A stretch of DNA of 64,000 nucleotides from an uncultured Pseudomonadota bacterium (lineage in GTDB: Bacteria > Pseudomonadota > Gammaproteobacteria > Xanthomonadales > Wenzhouxiangellaceae), in contig CAKZPB010000117.1 in the NCBI GenBank assembly GCA_937138395.1, positions 30,463-94,462 of the forward strand. Direction: 5' to 3'. The notes beneath the pieces were generated by a model, which was given only the letters and a program-made list of their open reading frames with translations, had not been told where the DNA came from and made no database searches. A program made the position numbers and the translations under genes. The first letter of the stretch is position 1. The number at the start of each line of letters is the position of its first letter. Below, piece after piece: positions 18,281 through 28,156 of the stretch.

Positions 18281-18922
18281 ATGAAACCAATCGGAAATCG
18301 TAAAGCCCGACTACTCGGCACCCTTACCGGTGGTCTATTACTTGCAACCGGATTCGTCAGCACCGTCTCAGCCAGCGAACCCATTGAACACTACGCCATT
18401 GACGTTCGGGGTGCGCATGCCTTTGTCCAGTTTCGGATTCCACACCTGGGCTTTTCGTGGCTGTATGGCCGGTTTAATGAATTCGACGGCAGCTTCACCT
18501 TCGATACCAAAAATCCGGCCAACTCGACCGTCAATGTCGAGATTCAGACTGCGAGCATTGATTCGAACCACGAGCGCCGCGATGACCATCTGCGCAACGA
18601 AGATTTCCTGCACGTCGAGCAGCACCCGACCGCCTCGTTCAAGTCGACTGCGTTCGAGCCGCTGGGCGATGACCGCTATCGACTGGCAGGTGATCTGACC
18701 CTGATGGGCATGACCGACTCGGTTGAAATCGAGGTTGAGCAGATTGGCGCCGGCACCGACCCATGGGGTGGCTACCGCCGCGGTTTTGAAGGCCAGACCA
18801 CGCTGACGCTGGCCGACTGGGGCATTGACTACGACCTCGGGCCGAGCGCGACCGAAGTCGAGATGATTCTGTCCATCGAAGGCATCCGCCAGGAACCTGA
18901 AGAAGCATCCAGCGGCGACTGA
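18281..18922 (+). CDS. YceI family periplasmic lipid-binding protein
   Basis: A 213-residue lipocalin-like protein of the YceI family, whose members bind polyisoprenoid or other lipids in the periplasm. The chosen ATG at 18281 has GGAGA 8 bases upstream and gives a signal peptide (about 1-29, LLGTLTGGLLLATGFVSTVSA); the frame is open further upstream without need. Family features are clear: the FVQFRIPHLGFSWLYGRF strands at about 45-62, IDSNHERRDDHLRNEDFLHVEQHP at about 90-113 and the DLTLMGMT block near 140. It converges on pmbA, and its 3' end was copied at 3499-3658. Confidence 0.93.
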   Translation: MKPIGNRKARLLGTLTGGLLLATGFVSTVSASEPIEHYAIDVRGAHAFVQFRIPHLGFSWLYGRFNEFDGSFTFDTKNPANSTVNVEIQTASIDSNHERRDDHLRNEDFLHVEQHPTASFKSTAFEPLGDDRYRLAGDLTLMGMTDSVEIEVEQIGAGTDPWGGYRRGFEGQTTLTLADWGIDYDLGPSATEVEMILSIEGIRQEPEEASSGD

Positions 18923-19025
18923 GCCGGCCACTTCGCGCAACCGGATCGGCCGCCGGTCCGGTTGACAAATTTCACCGGCGTTCGCCCGGTGGTTATCCAG
19001 CCATTATTCCCCTGCGATCGTCATA
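18866..19025. repeat. Right direct-repeat copy: convergent yceI/pmbA 3' ends
   Basis: This is the intact counterpart of the relic at 3499-3658, in the same orientation and exactly 15367 bases away. It covers the last 19 codons of yceI, the intergenic hairpins and the last codons of pmbA. The two copies bracket the whole secreted-protein block. Confidence 0.8.
18938..18991. terminator. Two hairpins between convergent yceI and pmbA
   Basis: Hairpin one has the perfect 8-bp stem CAACCGGA/TCCGGTTG (18938-18964, 11-base loop). Hairpin two has the 6-bp stem CACCGG/CCGGTG (18973-18991). They lie between two stop codons that face each other, where a bidirectional terminator is expected, but no real T-run follows. 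In the relic copy the stems are decayed. Confidence 0.45.
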
Positions 19026-20389
19026 CCATCGACCAGCAACGACGGCACCTGAATATTCCGGCGGGATTCGACATCGCTGCCGGCGGCCTGCAGCTGTTTG
19101 AACATATCGGCCAGGTTACCGGCAATGGTGATCTCTTCAACCGGATAGGCGATTTCGCCGTTTTCGACCCAGTAGCCCGAAGCACCCCGGGAATAATCGC
19201 CGGTCACCAGGTTGACGCCCTGCCCCATCAATTCCGTCACGACCAGGCCGCGCTGCATGCTGCGGATCAGGTCATCCTGGGACTGGTCTCCCGGCTTGAA
19301 CATCAGATTCCGCACGCCGCCGGCATTGGCCGTGGTTTCGAGCCCGAGCTTGCGCGCCGAGTAGCTGCTCAGCACATAGCGCGACAGCACGCCGCCTTCA
19401 ACCAGCGGCTGGTCTGACGTTGCCACGCCTTCGCTATCGAATCGACTGGACCGCTGGCCGGCCGGACGATGCGGCTGTTCCCCGATATCGACCCAATCCG
19501 GAAAAACCGATTGACCGGCCTTATCCAGCAGAAAACTGGATCGCCGATACAGATTGCCGCCCGAAACAGCACCAACCAGATGGCGTATCAACCCAAGTGC
19601 GGTGTCGGTGTTGAACAGCACCAACGAAGGGCCGGTGGGTGCCTTTCTGGCGCCCAGACGACGCAGCGTCTTGCGTGCCGCACCCAGCCCGGTAGTCGCC
19701 GGATCGGTCAGCAGATCCCAGCGCCGCTGATCATCCCAATCCCAATCGCGCTGCATGCCCGAGTCGTCGCGCGCGACCAGCACGCAGTGCTGGCCGTAAT
19801 GAGTCCGCTGAGCATGACCGTTGAACCCATGCGTATTGGCATACACCCCCAGACTGGCATTGGCTGATACCGAAGCACCCTCGGAATTGGTGACTTGCTG
19901 GTCGAACTCGAGCCCGGCCTGCTCCATTTCGGTGGCACGCGCTATCAGTTCGGCCATTTCGAATCGCTGCGGATGCCAGATATCGAAGTCACCCGAGGTG
20001 TCCTTGGCCATTTGATCGGCATCGGCCAGGCCACCGGCCGGATCCGGCTGGGTGTGACGGGCAATGGCGAGTGCTTGCTCGACTGCCTGATCCAGTGCAT
20101 CCGGGCTCATGTCGGCGGTACTCACCGTGCCGCTGGAACGCTTGCAGTAGACCGTAAGGCTCAGGCCACGATCGCGTGCGTCCTCGAGCACATCAATGTC
20201 CCCGAGCCGGACAGTGACATGTCGGCCAAGACTCGACGATACGCTGATGGCAGCGGCATCCGCACCGCCAGCCCGGGCCTGGTCCAACATGCGTTCGGCG
20301 ATGCCGGTCAGTAGTTGAATTTCACGCTCCGGGTTGTCAAGCATGCCCTGCATGCCGGATTCGCTGAGTGCCTGCTGAAGATCCTTCAT
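19004..20389 (-). CDS. pmbA: Metalloprotease PmbA (TldE)
   Basis: Partner of TldD in the TldD/TldE protease, which processes unfolded peptides and modified antibiotic peptides such as microcin B17 and affects CcdA stability. The start is the ATG at 20389, which overlaps the tldD stop by four bases (ATGA); the longer upstream frame would run into tldD. At 461 residues it is normal (E. coli 450). Family features include [24 protein letters not shown] at about 75-100, [20 protein letters not shown] at about 110, the [23 protein letters not shown] core at about 290 and [31 protein letters not shown] near 395-425. Unlike TldD it lacks HExxxH, as expected. Confidence 0.95.
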   Translation of the reverse strand: MKDLQQALSESGMQGMLDNPEREIQLLTGIAERMLDQARAGGADAAAISVSSSLGRHVTVRLGDIDVLEDARDRGLSLTVYCKRSSGTVSTADMSPDALDQAVEQALAIARHTQPDPAGGLADADQMAKDTSGDFDIWHPQRFEMAELIARATEMEQAGLEFDQQVTNSEGASVSANASLGVYANTHGFNGHAQRTHYGQHCVLVARDDSGMQRDWDWDDQRRWDLLTDPATTGLGAARKTLRRLGARKAPTGPSLVLFNTDTALGLIRHLVGAVSGGNLYRRSSFLLDKAGQSVFPDWVDIGEQPHRPAGQRSSRFDSEGVATSDQPLVEGGVLSRYVLSSYSARKLGLETTANAGGVRNLMFKPGDQSQDDLIRSMQRGLVVTELMGQGVNLVTGDYSRGASGYWVENGEIAYPVEEITIAGNLADMFKQLQAAGSDVESRRNIQVPSLLVDGMTIAGE

Positions 20390-21816
20390 GCCGTGCCTCC
20401 GACCGTCAGGCCATCGACCCTGAGCGTCGGCTGTCCGACGCCGACCGGGACGCTTTGACCTTCCTTGCCGCATACGCCCACGCCGGAATCCAGCTCGAGA
20501 TCATTGCCGACCATGCTGACGCGAGTCAGCACGTCCGGCCCATTGCCGATCAGCGTGGCGCCTTTGAGTGGCGCGCCCAGCTTGCCGTTCTGGATGCGAT
20601 AGGCCTCGGAGGCGGCAAACACGAACTTGCCGGACGTGATGTCGACCTGCCCGCCGTTGAAATTGACCGCGTAGATGCCGTCATCGACCGAGGCGATGAT
20701 TTCCTCCGGCTCGTGCGCGCCCGGCAGCATATAGGTGTTGGTCATTCGCGGCATCGGCAGGTGTGCAAATGATTCGCGGCGGCCGTTGCCGGTCGGTTGA
20801 ACGCCCATGGCGCGTGCATTGAGCTTGTCCTGCATCAGCCCACTCAGACGCCCATCTTCAATCAGCACGTTATGGCCGCTCGGCGTGCCCTCATCGTCGA
20901 TCGTCAACGATCCGCGACGATTGGCCAGCGTGCCGTCGTCGACGACGGTGCAGTGCTCGGTGGCCACGCGCTCGCCCATGCGGTCATTGAATGCCGACAC
21001 GCCTTTGCGATGGAAATCACCTTCAAGACCATGGCCAATGGCTTCGTGCAGCAACACACCCGGCCAGCCAGGCCCAAGCACCACCGTCATATTGCCGGCC
21101 GGTGCCGCGACCGAGTCGAGGTTGACCAGCGCCTGACGCACGGCTTCGTCGGCAAACGGCTGCCAGCGTTCCGGCTGGATCAATTCAGTCAGCGCATAGC
21201 GCCCGCCACCACCCGCATAGCCGGATTCACGGCGATCACCCTGCTCGACGATGACGCTGACATCCAGCCGAATCAGCGGGCGCACATCCCCGGCCAGCGT
21301 GCCGTCGCTGGCGGCAACCAGTATCGATTCATGCTGGCAGGACAAGGATGCACTGACCTGGCTGACCCGGGGATCCAGCGAGCGGGTATACGCATCCATG
21401 GTACGAAGCAGATCCACTTTGGTCGCTGCATCGGCCGCCTCGATCGGGTTGTCGGCACGGTACAGGGGCTGCTGTGCGTGGGCTGGTGCTAGCGCTTTGG
21501 CGCCGGATTGGCCGCTGCGCGCGATGGCCCGCGCACTACCGGCCGCTTCCATCAGGGCCGGCAATGAAATCGCATCGGCATACGCAAAACCAGTGCCGGT
21601 ATTGACGACCGCGCGCACGCCCACGCCCTGGTCGACCGAGAAGCTGCCGCTCTTGACGATGCCGTCCTCAAGCGACCAGCTCTCGGACTGCCGATTCTGA
21701 AAATACAGGTCGCCCAGATCCACCTGGCCACTGACCAGGCGACCGAGCACCTGGTCGAGTTGCGAGGTTGTAATTCCAGCCGGTTCCAGCAGTGCCGCTT
21801 GTGCAGTATCTAACAT
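20386..21816 (-). CDS. tldD: Metalloprotease TldD
   Basis: The zinc-bearing, catalytic subunit of the TldD/TldE protease. The HExxxH zinc motif [11 protein letters not shown] lies at about residue 255, followed by the [17 protein letters not shown] and [12 protein letters not shown] blocks typical of the family. I chose the ATG at 21816 ([14 protein letters not shown]) because it aligns with the E. coli N-terminus and gives 476 residues; the frame extends 14 codons further. The stop overlaps the pmbA start. It follows yhdP on the same strand, the order also found in E. coli (yhdE-rng-yhdP-tldD). Confidence 0.96.
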   Translation of the reverse strand: MLDTAQAALLEPAGITTSQLDQVLGRLVSGQVDLGDLYFQNRQSESWSLEDGIVKSGSFSVDQGVGVRAVVNTGTGFAYADAISLPALMEAAGSARAIARSGQSGAKALAPAHAQQPLYRADNPIEAADAATKVDLLRTMDAYTRSLDPRVSQVSASLSCQHESILVAASDGTLAGDVRPLIRLDVSVIVEQGDRRESGYAGGGGRYALTELIQPERWQPFADEAVRQALVNLDSVAAPAGNMTVVLGPGWPGVLLHEAIGHGLEGDFHRKGVSAFNDRMGERVATEHCTVVDDGTLANRRGSLTIDDEGTPSGHNVLIEDGRLSGLMQDKLNARAMGVQPTGNGRRESFAHLPMPRMTNTYMLPGAHEPEEIIASVDDGIYAVNFNGGQVDITSGKFVFAASEAYRIQNGKLGAPLKGATLIGNGPDVLTRVSMVGNDLELDSGVGVCGKEGQSVPVGVGQPTLRVDGLTVGGTA

Positions 21817-21910
21817 GATGTATTTTCCAGTCGTGGTTAGCCAGCGATCATCGATCACGTTGAATCATCGCAGGGCAGTGTCAATCAAGATTCGGTCGAA
21901 AACCGGTTTT

Positions 21911-24900
21911 TCAACCGCTTTCCGGTAGGTTGCGCTCCGGCTCGCCTCCAGCCGCAGCATCGGCTTCGACCAATGGCGCCCCTCGTGCACCGATCGTTTC
22001 CACGAGCGGATCTTCCCAGCTTCCGGTCACGCGGTATTCGATTTCGGATAAACCCGAGATCGGCTCGTTCAGCAATTGCTCCAGCGCCACGCCCGCGGCC
22101 GCGCCGATGGGTCCACCGGTCAATGCACCGATGATCGGCAGCGTGGAGCCCAAACCGGGCCGGACGCGCATGGTCTGGTTGTAGACCCGCTCGGCCAGAT
22201 TGGTCTGTCCGCGGATGTCAATATCGGCTGCCGGTGCAGAAATGGATAAATCGTCAGTTCTCGCCAGGCCAGCCTCGAGATCAAAATGACCCGCCACGCG
22301 GTCAAAGCCGAAACCGGAGCCGAACACGTCGCTGAAATCCAGGCGCAAGCGTCGCGGAATCGAACCCAGGCTGACCAGGCCCAGCAGGCGTCCAGCACCG
22401 GGCTGGGCTTCGGCGATGACGCCATCGTCAATCAACAGGTCCAGCTCGCCATTCAATCGCGTCAAGCTGAAGTCCAGCGGACTGCCGGGCCAGGACCCAT
22501 CCAGCTCGATCAACGCGCGGCCCCGTTCCAGTGCCAGCTGGTAGCCGGCCTGCTGCAGGCTACGCCCGAAATTGTCATCGGTCAGTCGAAGCCGCGCCTG
22601 GGTATTGAAGGGGTAGGCCAACTCGTCAGCCGATGCGACCCAGCGACCACTGCCGGCCAGTTGGAGGCCCGCTCTTCCAAGCGAAAACTGCTCGATTTCC
22701 AGCCCTTCCTGACGGGCATGCGAAACCACCCGCAACTGGCCAAGCGGCAGGTTACCCCAGCGTAAATCCTCGATCGCGATCTGCAGTTCGGGCAGGCTGC
22801 GGGGATCCACCATCCGAGGTTCTTCAAGCAGTTGCTCCGGTTCCCCGAGCGGCCAGTGCAGGTAGTCGAAACGGGCCACCGCAGCCGGCAGGGCGGACGG
22901 CGTGGCGGGCGTCTGAATACTGCCACGCATGGACTGCCCGTCGAAATTCAATCGCCAGACGTTCTGTTCACGAGCCAGCGCAACTTCAATTGCACCGAGT
23001 TCAGCCTGCCCCAGACTCCAGCTTCCAATATCCAGATCAAGCCAGCCCGTCAGATCATCATCGATGCCCTGCGAGCGCAGCATCAAACGGTCTGTCGATT
23101 GGGTCATGTCCGCAATCAGCTCTAGCCAATCGCCCAGCGCCAATGCATCGATCTGACCGGCAATATGAAAATTTTCGGCCATTGGCCGCTTTGCAGGCAG
23201 GCCGCCAAAGCCGAGGCCGAGCTGCCAGTAGTCTGGCTCGACCTGGAGTTGACCGTCGATGACATCCATCACGCCAAAGCGGATCGCACGAAGAGCCGGC
23301 TGTAGCTCGAGCTCGATATGCAACGGCCATTCCTGCTCGGCAGGTTTGGACAATGGCAAAGGCAGGCTCAGCGCTGTACCTGTCATCTTGCTTTGCAGTG
23401 ACAGCATCAGTGGGCTGCGTTCACTGGTATCAGCCATCGCATCGGTCGCTGGAGGCTGTGAGTGCCTGGTCGCAGCGCGCTGGATATTGAATTGCCACAG
23501 GCTCTGCCCGTCGATCCGTTCAGTGATCGCAGCCAGGGCTTCGGGCGCTGCGGCCTGCCAGTTCAGAGGCAACAGGGCCGCGGTTGGCACTTCGCCCTGA
23601 ATCGACAAGTCCAGTTCAGGCCAGATCTGAGCGTCGAGCTGGAGCTCGACGGACTGTTGCCCGGCCTGGCCCTGCAGCGTTGCAGGGCCGATACGCTCGC
23701 GGCTGAACGGGACCTGGGCCTGCAGTTGTTCAATGGCAAAGCCCGGCTCGTCGATGTGAAAGTCAACGCCATCCAGCCTGACTTGTCCGTTCATTTGCCA
23801 GTCCTGGATCTGCTTGACCGGCAGCATGACCCGGGCCGTGGCCTCGGCCGCGCCCTGCCAATGCATCAGGTCCAGTGCGGTCCGGGCCTGCTCCAGCGGC
23901 AGCGATTGGACGAGGCCAAGCAGCTGTTCGGCGGTGGCGCCATCACTGGCCAGATTCAGTTCGACCTGGGCACGCCGCAGCTGGGGAATCTCGATGGACG
24001 GCGCGGTGATGGTCGTGCCGCTAATGGTTCCAGACTCCATCTCGGCCAGCATTTGTTCAGACAGAAACTCGACCCGGCCACTCAATTTCTCGCCACGCGG
24101 CCAGTTCTGGCCATACTGCAGATCAAGACCCTGCACATCAATCAAGCTGTGCACCGCACCCGGTGGCGTGTATTGTTTCCACCCCTGTGGCCAGCCATGC
24201 AAGGTGGTCAGGGCCTTGCCGGACTCGATGCTCAGCAATGCCTGGTCCAACCAGTTTCGCGTCTTGCTCGGCAAGCCGCGCTGTGGCAACCAGCGATTGA
24301 GCCGGGGACTGCTCATGCGGCCGAGATCGATGGTCAGATCCATGAATGGTCCGGCGAAGCCCGCTATCGGATCAGGCCTTAACAGCTGGCCCTGCGCTTT
24401 GAAATCAAAGGCCTCGTTGACGACTTGCAGCGTCCTGACCTCGAGGCTGTCCGTGGACAGGACCAGCTCAGCGTCAAGGGATTCGAATGCAATCGGACGA
24501 TCGTAGAGAAACGCCCATTGAAGCTCGGGCTGACCGGACACCGACACCCCATAGCGATCCCCGTGCAATGCAAGTCCAAGGTCAAGCGGTCCCAGATTGA
24601 ACGGAATGCTGCCGGCCGTCACCCCGAACCCATCCAATTGCCCGCGAAACAAGAACGGCGTCCCATCCGGCCACCAGGCGACGGCAAATTGTTCGAGCAC
24701 ACCCTCCAACCGCTGCGGCCAAAGCGGCTCGGCCTTGACAAATGCGGACAGGAGTGCGTTCAGCCTGGCCAGGTCGGCACGCTGAAGGGACACCCCGGTC
24801 AGCCCATCCTGTCTGGAAAACACCAGCTGATCAATCCAGGGTTCGAGTTCCGGCGCATCCTTGCTATTGACCTCGATCGTCAGGTCTTCCTTGTCTGATC

Positions 24901-25858
24901 GACCGTCCAGCTGCAGGGTCACCCCGGCCTGATCGGCGAGCCCCTGAAGCGAAAGCTGCGCATGGAAACGCAGTGGCTCACTCACAGTCCAGTCCAGCCA
25001 GACTTGACTCGAACTGCGCGCCTGGTCAAGTACATCCAGGTTCAAGCGTGCCTGCAGCTCTTCGCCAAGCATTGCCTGCAGTCGCATCAGTACACTGGAA
25101 TCCTCGATCGTCAGGTAGGACCGCAGTGAAGACAAGCCATCATCATCCAGCTTCAATTCAGCCTTGACCAGCCAAGGCGACGATACATCGCGGTCATCGA
25201 TGCCAAGCGGTACACCATCATCGTCAACACGCGCGTGCTGAGAACCGGATTCAAGGGCCGAAAAGCGGATCCGCAGGCGATTGCCGAGGCGGTTCAGGTC
25301 GGCTTCAGGCACGTCCCAACTCAGCGCACGCTGATTGAAGGGAACAATGCGGACGCTGGACGAACGCAGCTTCAGGTCGCCCGCGGACAAGCCACGCTGC
25401 CAGCCATCGCGCACGGTTCCACCGCCCTCGATCTGCCAGCTCCAGCGACCCTGCTCGTCTTCCAGTAGCCCAAGATTCAAACCAAGGCCGATCAATTCGA
25501 AACTGTTGTAAGCCGGGCGCAGCAAGTTGTACAACTTCAACTCGAGCCGCGCACGGTCGACCTGCAGCATGGCATTTTCCGGTGTTCCAACCGTCAGGTT
25601 CGAAAGGTGAATCTGCGGCGACAAACGAGGCCACTGCGCCTCGACCCGGCTGATTTGAACCGGCTGATTCAGCGCATGACTGAGTATTCGCTCGAGCAGC
25701 GGCCGCGCATGATCGGCGTACGGCGCCAGCAGGCGGCCCAGGCTGACCAACACCGCCGAGGCAATAATGAACCAGAGCAGCAGTTTCCAAACCGTCCTTC
25801 GAAACAGGCGCAGGATACTGGACCAACGCGAAGATTCAGCCGCTGCAGCCTCGCTCAA
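21911..25858 (-). CDS. yhdP: YhdP family AsmA-like envelope phospholipid transport protein
   Basis: A 1315-residue inner-membrane protein of the AsmA-like bridge family; in E. coli YhdP (1266 residues) helps move phospholipids to the outer membrane. A cytoplasmic N-terminus is followed by one membrane helix at about 22-45. The large periplasmic part starts with the family signature LSHALNQPVQISRVEAQWPRLSPQIHLSNLTVG (read here in two pieces, about 60-92), continues through DUF3971-like beta repeats and ends with the conserved VRPGLGSTLPIIGALTGGP (about 1230) and ISGLSEIEYRVTGSWEDP blocks. Its start overlaps the rng stop (ATGA), so the two are translationally coupled. Confidence 0.94.
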   Translation of the reverse strand: MSEAAAAESSRWSSILRLFRRTVWKLLLWFIIASAVLVSLGRLLAPYADHARPLLERILSHALNQPVQISRVEAQWPRLSPQIHLSNLTVGTPENAMLQVDRARLELKLYNLLRPAYNSFELIGLGLNLGLLEDEQGRWSWQIEGGGTVRDGWQRGLSAGDLKLRSSSVRIVPFNQRALSWDVPEADLNRLGNRLRIRFSALESGSQHARVDDDGVPLGIDDRDVSSPWLVKAELKLDDDGLSSLRSYLTIEDSSVLMRLQAMLGEELQARLNLDVLDQARSSSQVWLDWTVSEPLRFHAQLSLQGLADQAGVTLQLDGRSDKEDLTIEVNSKDAPELEPWIDQLVFSRQDGLTGVSLQRADLARLNALLSAFVKAEPLWPQRLEGVLEQFAVAWWPDGTPFLFRGQLDGFGVTAGSIPFNLGPLDLGLALHGDRYGVSVSGQPELQWAFLYDRPIAFESLDAELVLSTDSLEVRTLQVVNEAFDFKAQGQLLRPDPIAGFAGPFMDLTIDLGRMSSPRLNRWLPQRGLPSKTRNWLDQALLSIESGKALTTLHGWPQGWKQYTPPGAVHSLIDVQGLDLQYGQNWPRGEKLSGRVEFLSEQMLAEMESGTISGTTITAPSIEIPQLRRAQVELNLASDGATAEQLLGLVQSLPLEQARTALDLMHWQGAAEATARVMLPVKQIQDWQMNGQVRLDGVDFHIDEPGFAIEQLQAQVPFSRERIGPATLQGQAGQQSVELQLDAQIWPELDLSIQGEVPTAALLPLNWQAAAPEALAAITERIDGQSLWQFNIQRAATRHSQPPATDAMADTSERSPLMLSLQSKMTGTALSLPLPLSKPAEQEWPLHIELELQPALRAIRFGVMDVIDGQLQVEPDYWQLGLGFGGLPAKRPMAENFHIAGQIDALALGDWLELIADMTQSTDRLMLRSQGIDDDLTGWLDLDIGSWSLGQAELGAIEVALAREQNVWRLNFDGQSMRGSIQTPATPSALPAAVARFDYLHWPLGEPEQLLEEPRMVDPRSLPELQIAIEDLRWGNLPLGQLRVVSHARQEGLEIEQFSLGRAGLQLAGSGRWVASADELAYPFNTQARLRLTDDNFGRSLQQAGYQLALERGRALIELDGSWPGSPLDFSLTRLNGELDLLIDDGVIAEAQPGAGRLLGLVSLGSIPRRLRLDFSDVFGSGFGFDRVAGHFDLEAGLARTDDLSISAPAADIDIRGQTNLAERVYNQTMRVRPGLGSTLPIIGALTGGPIGAAAGVALEQLLNEPISGLSEIEYRVTGSWEDPLVETIGARGAPLVEADAAAGGEPERNLPESG

Positions 25859-27363
25859 AGCAGCACCACGTCAAACTGTTCCAGAGGGTACTGATCCTCA
25901 GGCTGAAAGCGGACTTCAGTGCCCAATTGTTCGGTCAGTTCAGCAATGGTGCGGGTATGTTCTTCTAGAATTTTTTCAACCACCGGACTGGCCGCCAGAA
26001 CCCGAAGCTGGCCCGTCTCGAACTGTCGAACCGCACGCAGGATCTCGCGAAAGATTTCTGAGCAGATTGTCTCGATCGACTTCTGCCAGCCCCGACCATT
26101 GCAGCTCGAGCAGGGCTGACACAAGCGATGCTCCAGACTTTCAGTCGTGCGCTTGCGCGTCATTTCCACCAGGCCCAATTCGGAAATAGTCGAAACCGAG
26201 GTGCGGGCCGGATCACGTGCCAGTGCCTGATTCAGCGTACGCAGCACTTGGGCCTTATGGCCTTCATCATGCATATCGATAAAGTCGACAATGATGATGC
26301 CACCCAGATTGCGCAGGCGCAGCTGACGTGCCAGTGCCTGCGCTGCCTCCAGGTTGGTCTTGAATATTGTCTCGGAAAAATTGCGCACGCCGACATAGGC
26401 GCCGGTGTTGACGTCCACGGTAGTCATGGCCTCGGTCTGGTCAATAGCCAGATACCCGCCGGATTTCAACGACACGGTGCGACTCAACGCGCGTTCGATT
26501 TCGTCTTCGACGCCAAACAGATCAAACAAGGGCCCGGTGCCCTGGTAGCCTCCGATTCGATCGGACCATTCCTGGATAAACGTAGACACGAACTCGCGTG
26601 ACCGGGACAGCGTGGTCGCATCGTCGATCCGCACACGATCAATGCCTGCATTCATCCAGTCGCGCAGTGCGCGCAGCGGCAGCGACAGTTCTTCGTAGAC
26701 ACAGTCACCCGGTTCGGGCTGTTCCTGCATGCGACGCTCGATGCGTGCCCAGAGTCGACGCAGATAATCCAGGTCACGCGCCATTTCTTCTGTACCCACG
26801 CCCTCGGCATTGGTCCGGACGATCAAGCCGGTTGCAGGTTGATCGGCCAGAATCTGCTTGACCAGTCCACTCAAGCGATTTCGTTCGTCCTCGTCTTCGA
26901 TGCGGAGCGAAATGCCGAGGCTGTTCTGGTCGCCTGGCAAATACACCAGGTAACGTGATGGCAGGCTGAGCTGAGTAGTCAAACGAGCACCCTTGCTGCC
27001 CAGCGGGTCCTTGATCACCTGGACCAGCAATTGCTGCCCCTGATGCAGCATGTCGGTAATCAGCGGAACCGGAGGTTCAGCAAGTGCTTCGCGGTCGGTC
27101 GAGGCATCGTCGTCGAGCACATCAAGCGGGGTGCGGGGCCGCGCAATTTCATTGGCGTGCAGAAACGCAGTCCGGTCCAATCCGATCTGAACAAATGCCG
27201 CCTGCATCCCGGGTAGCACGCGCTCGACCCTGCCCAGGTAGATATTGCCGACATAGCTGTTGTCATCGGCCCGCTCCAGATGCAGTTCCTGCAGCAGGCC
27301 ATTTTCGACCAACGCCACGCGGCTTTCCGACGGCGTCACGTTGATCAGCAGTTCATTACTCAC
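25855..27363 (-). CDS. rng: Ribonuclease G
   Basis: An endoribonuclease of the RNase E/G family, which matures the 5' end of 16S rRNA and takes part in mRNA decay. It has 502 residues. The S1-like domain at about 38-130 begins with YVGNIYLGRVERVLPGMQAAFV. The two catalytic aspartates are present: Asp317 in TTVDVNTG and Asp360 in IIIVDFIDM. The Zn-link cysteines lie in CQPCSSCNGRG (Cys415, Cys418). There is no RNase E-type C-terminal scaffold, which fixes the call as RNase G. It lies between maf and yhdP, as in E. coli. Confidence 0.96.
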   Translation of the reverse strand: MSNELLINVTPSESRVALVENGLLQELHLERADDNSYVGNIYLGRVERVLPGMQAAFVQIGLDRTAFLHANEIARPRTPLDVLDDDASTDREALAEPPVPLITDMLHQGQQLLVQVIKDPLGSKGARLTTQLSLPSRYLVYLPGDQNSLGISLRIEDEDERNRLSGLVKQILADQPATGLIVRTNAEGVGTEEMARDLDYLRRLWARIERRMQEQPEPGDCVYEELSLPLRALRDWMNAGIDRVRIDDATTLSRSREFVSTFIQEWSDRIGGYQGTGPLFDLFGVEDEIERALSRTVSLKSGGYLAIDQTEAMTTVDVNTGAYVGVRNFSETIFKTNLEAAQALARQLRLRNLGGIIIVDFIDMHDEGHKAQVLRTLNQALARDPARTSVSTISELGLVEMTRKRTTESLEHRLCQPCSSCNGRGWQKSIETICSEIFREILRAVRQFETGQLRVLAASPVVEKILEEHTRTIAELTEQLGTEVRFQPEDQYPLEQFDVVLL

Positions 27364-27510
27364 GTGTTTTTCTCGTCGAGCCCGGGTTCGCCGGGCTTCA
27401 ATTCATAAAATGTTCAAAATCATACCATTGAAGCGCGTTTTTACAATGATGCGCAGCCCTCATTGCGGCTGCAAGACGAGTGCCTGCTCGATCTTGCGCG
27501 TGGCGCGAAT

Positions 27511-27549
27511 CGATCAACCCATCATCGATCAACCGCTAGTCGATCAACC
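27511..27549. repeat. Three 15-bp-spaced CGATCAACC repeats across the maf stop
   Basis: The nonamer CGATCAACC occurs at 27511, 27526 and 27541, exactly 15 bases apart. The rightmost copy is inside the last codons of maf (reading LID before the TAG at 27538-27536 on the minus strand); the other two lie just beyond the stop and would add LID again if read in frame. This looks like a small slippage expansion of a gene end. The remaining 27364-27510 shows nothing notable. Confidence 0.75.
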
Positions 27550-28153
27550 GCGCAGCACGCAGTTGTTGGGCGGTTTCAAACAGCGGTAATCCCATGACAC
27601 CGCTGTAGCTTCCATGTATGAACTCGATCCAGGCCGAGGCTTGCCCCTGAATTGCGTACGCGCCGGCCTTGTCCATCGGTTCGCCGCTGGCCACGTAGCG
27701 TTCAATCCAGTGTTCGGGCAACTTCGCAAAGTGCACTTCCGTGATGCTGACGGCCGTCTTCATCGATTGGCAAGGCTCGATCAGGCAAACCGCAGTCATG
27801 ACCCGATGCGATCGATTCGACAGGCGTCTCAGCATTTCGGCGGCCTGTGCTTGATCGGCAGGCTTGCCCAAACATTCCTTCTCCAGTACAACGACCGTAT
27901 CGGAGCCAAGCACTGCGATGGCCTCGCCTGCCTCAGGCTGCGCTGAAACGATGGCCCTGGCCTTGGATTCGGCCATTCGGACCACGTAGTGTTCCGGTAG
28001 CTCGGTCGAATGAACACGCTCGTCAATATCGGCGGGTTGCACGGTAAATTCAGGCATCAGCAGCTTCAACAGCTCCGCCCGACGCGGAGAGGCAGAGGCC
28101 AGAATCAGGGATGCAATCATGGTCGATGCGGTGGAGGTCTGGTGCATGATCAT
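27536..28153 (-). CDS. maf: Maf/YhdE-type nucleoside triphosphate pyrophosphatase
   Basis: A house-cleaning nucleotide pyrophosphatase, expected to hydrolyse dTTP, UTP and modified forms, like E. coli YhdE. Motifs: LASASPRRAELL near the N-terminus (substrate phosphate contact), GSDTVVVLEKECLGKP with the catalytic Asp near residue 87, and DKAGAYAIQGQASAWIEFIHGSYSGVMGLPL in the C-terminal third (quoted here only to mark the block at about 160-190). It has 205 codons from the ATG at 28153; an internal ATG at 28120 (MIASLILASASPRR) fits the family N-terminus better, but neither has a good Shine-Dalgarno sequence. It follows rlmH by 3 bases. Confidence 0.93.
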   Translation of the reverse strand: MIMHQTSTASTMIASLILASASPRRAELLKLLMPEFTVQPADIDERVHSTELPEHYVVRMAESKARAIVSAQPEAGEAIAVLGSDTVVVLEKECLGKPADQAQAAEMLRRLSNRSHRVMTAVCLIEPCQSMKTAVSITEVHFAKLPEHWIERYVASGEPMDKAGAYAIQGQASAWIEFIHGSYSGVMGLPLFETAQQLRAARLID

Positions 28154-28156
28154 TTG

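Noticed and set aside
23462..24382. 306-codon frame opposite yhdP
   Set aside because: Antisense shadow with no recognisable features; yhdP itself is complete and conserved.
27511..27549. Spaced short repeats as a CRISPR remnant
   Set aside because: Units are 9 bases with 6-base gaps, far below CRISPR size, and there are no cas genes.
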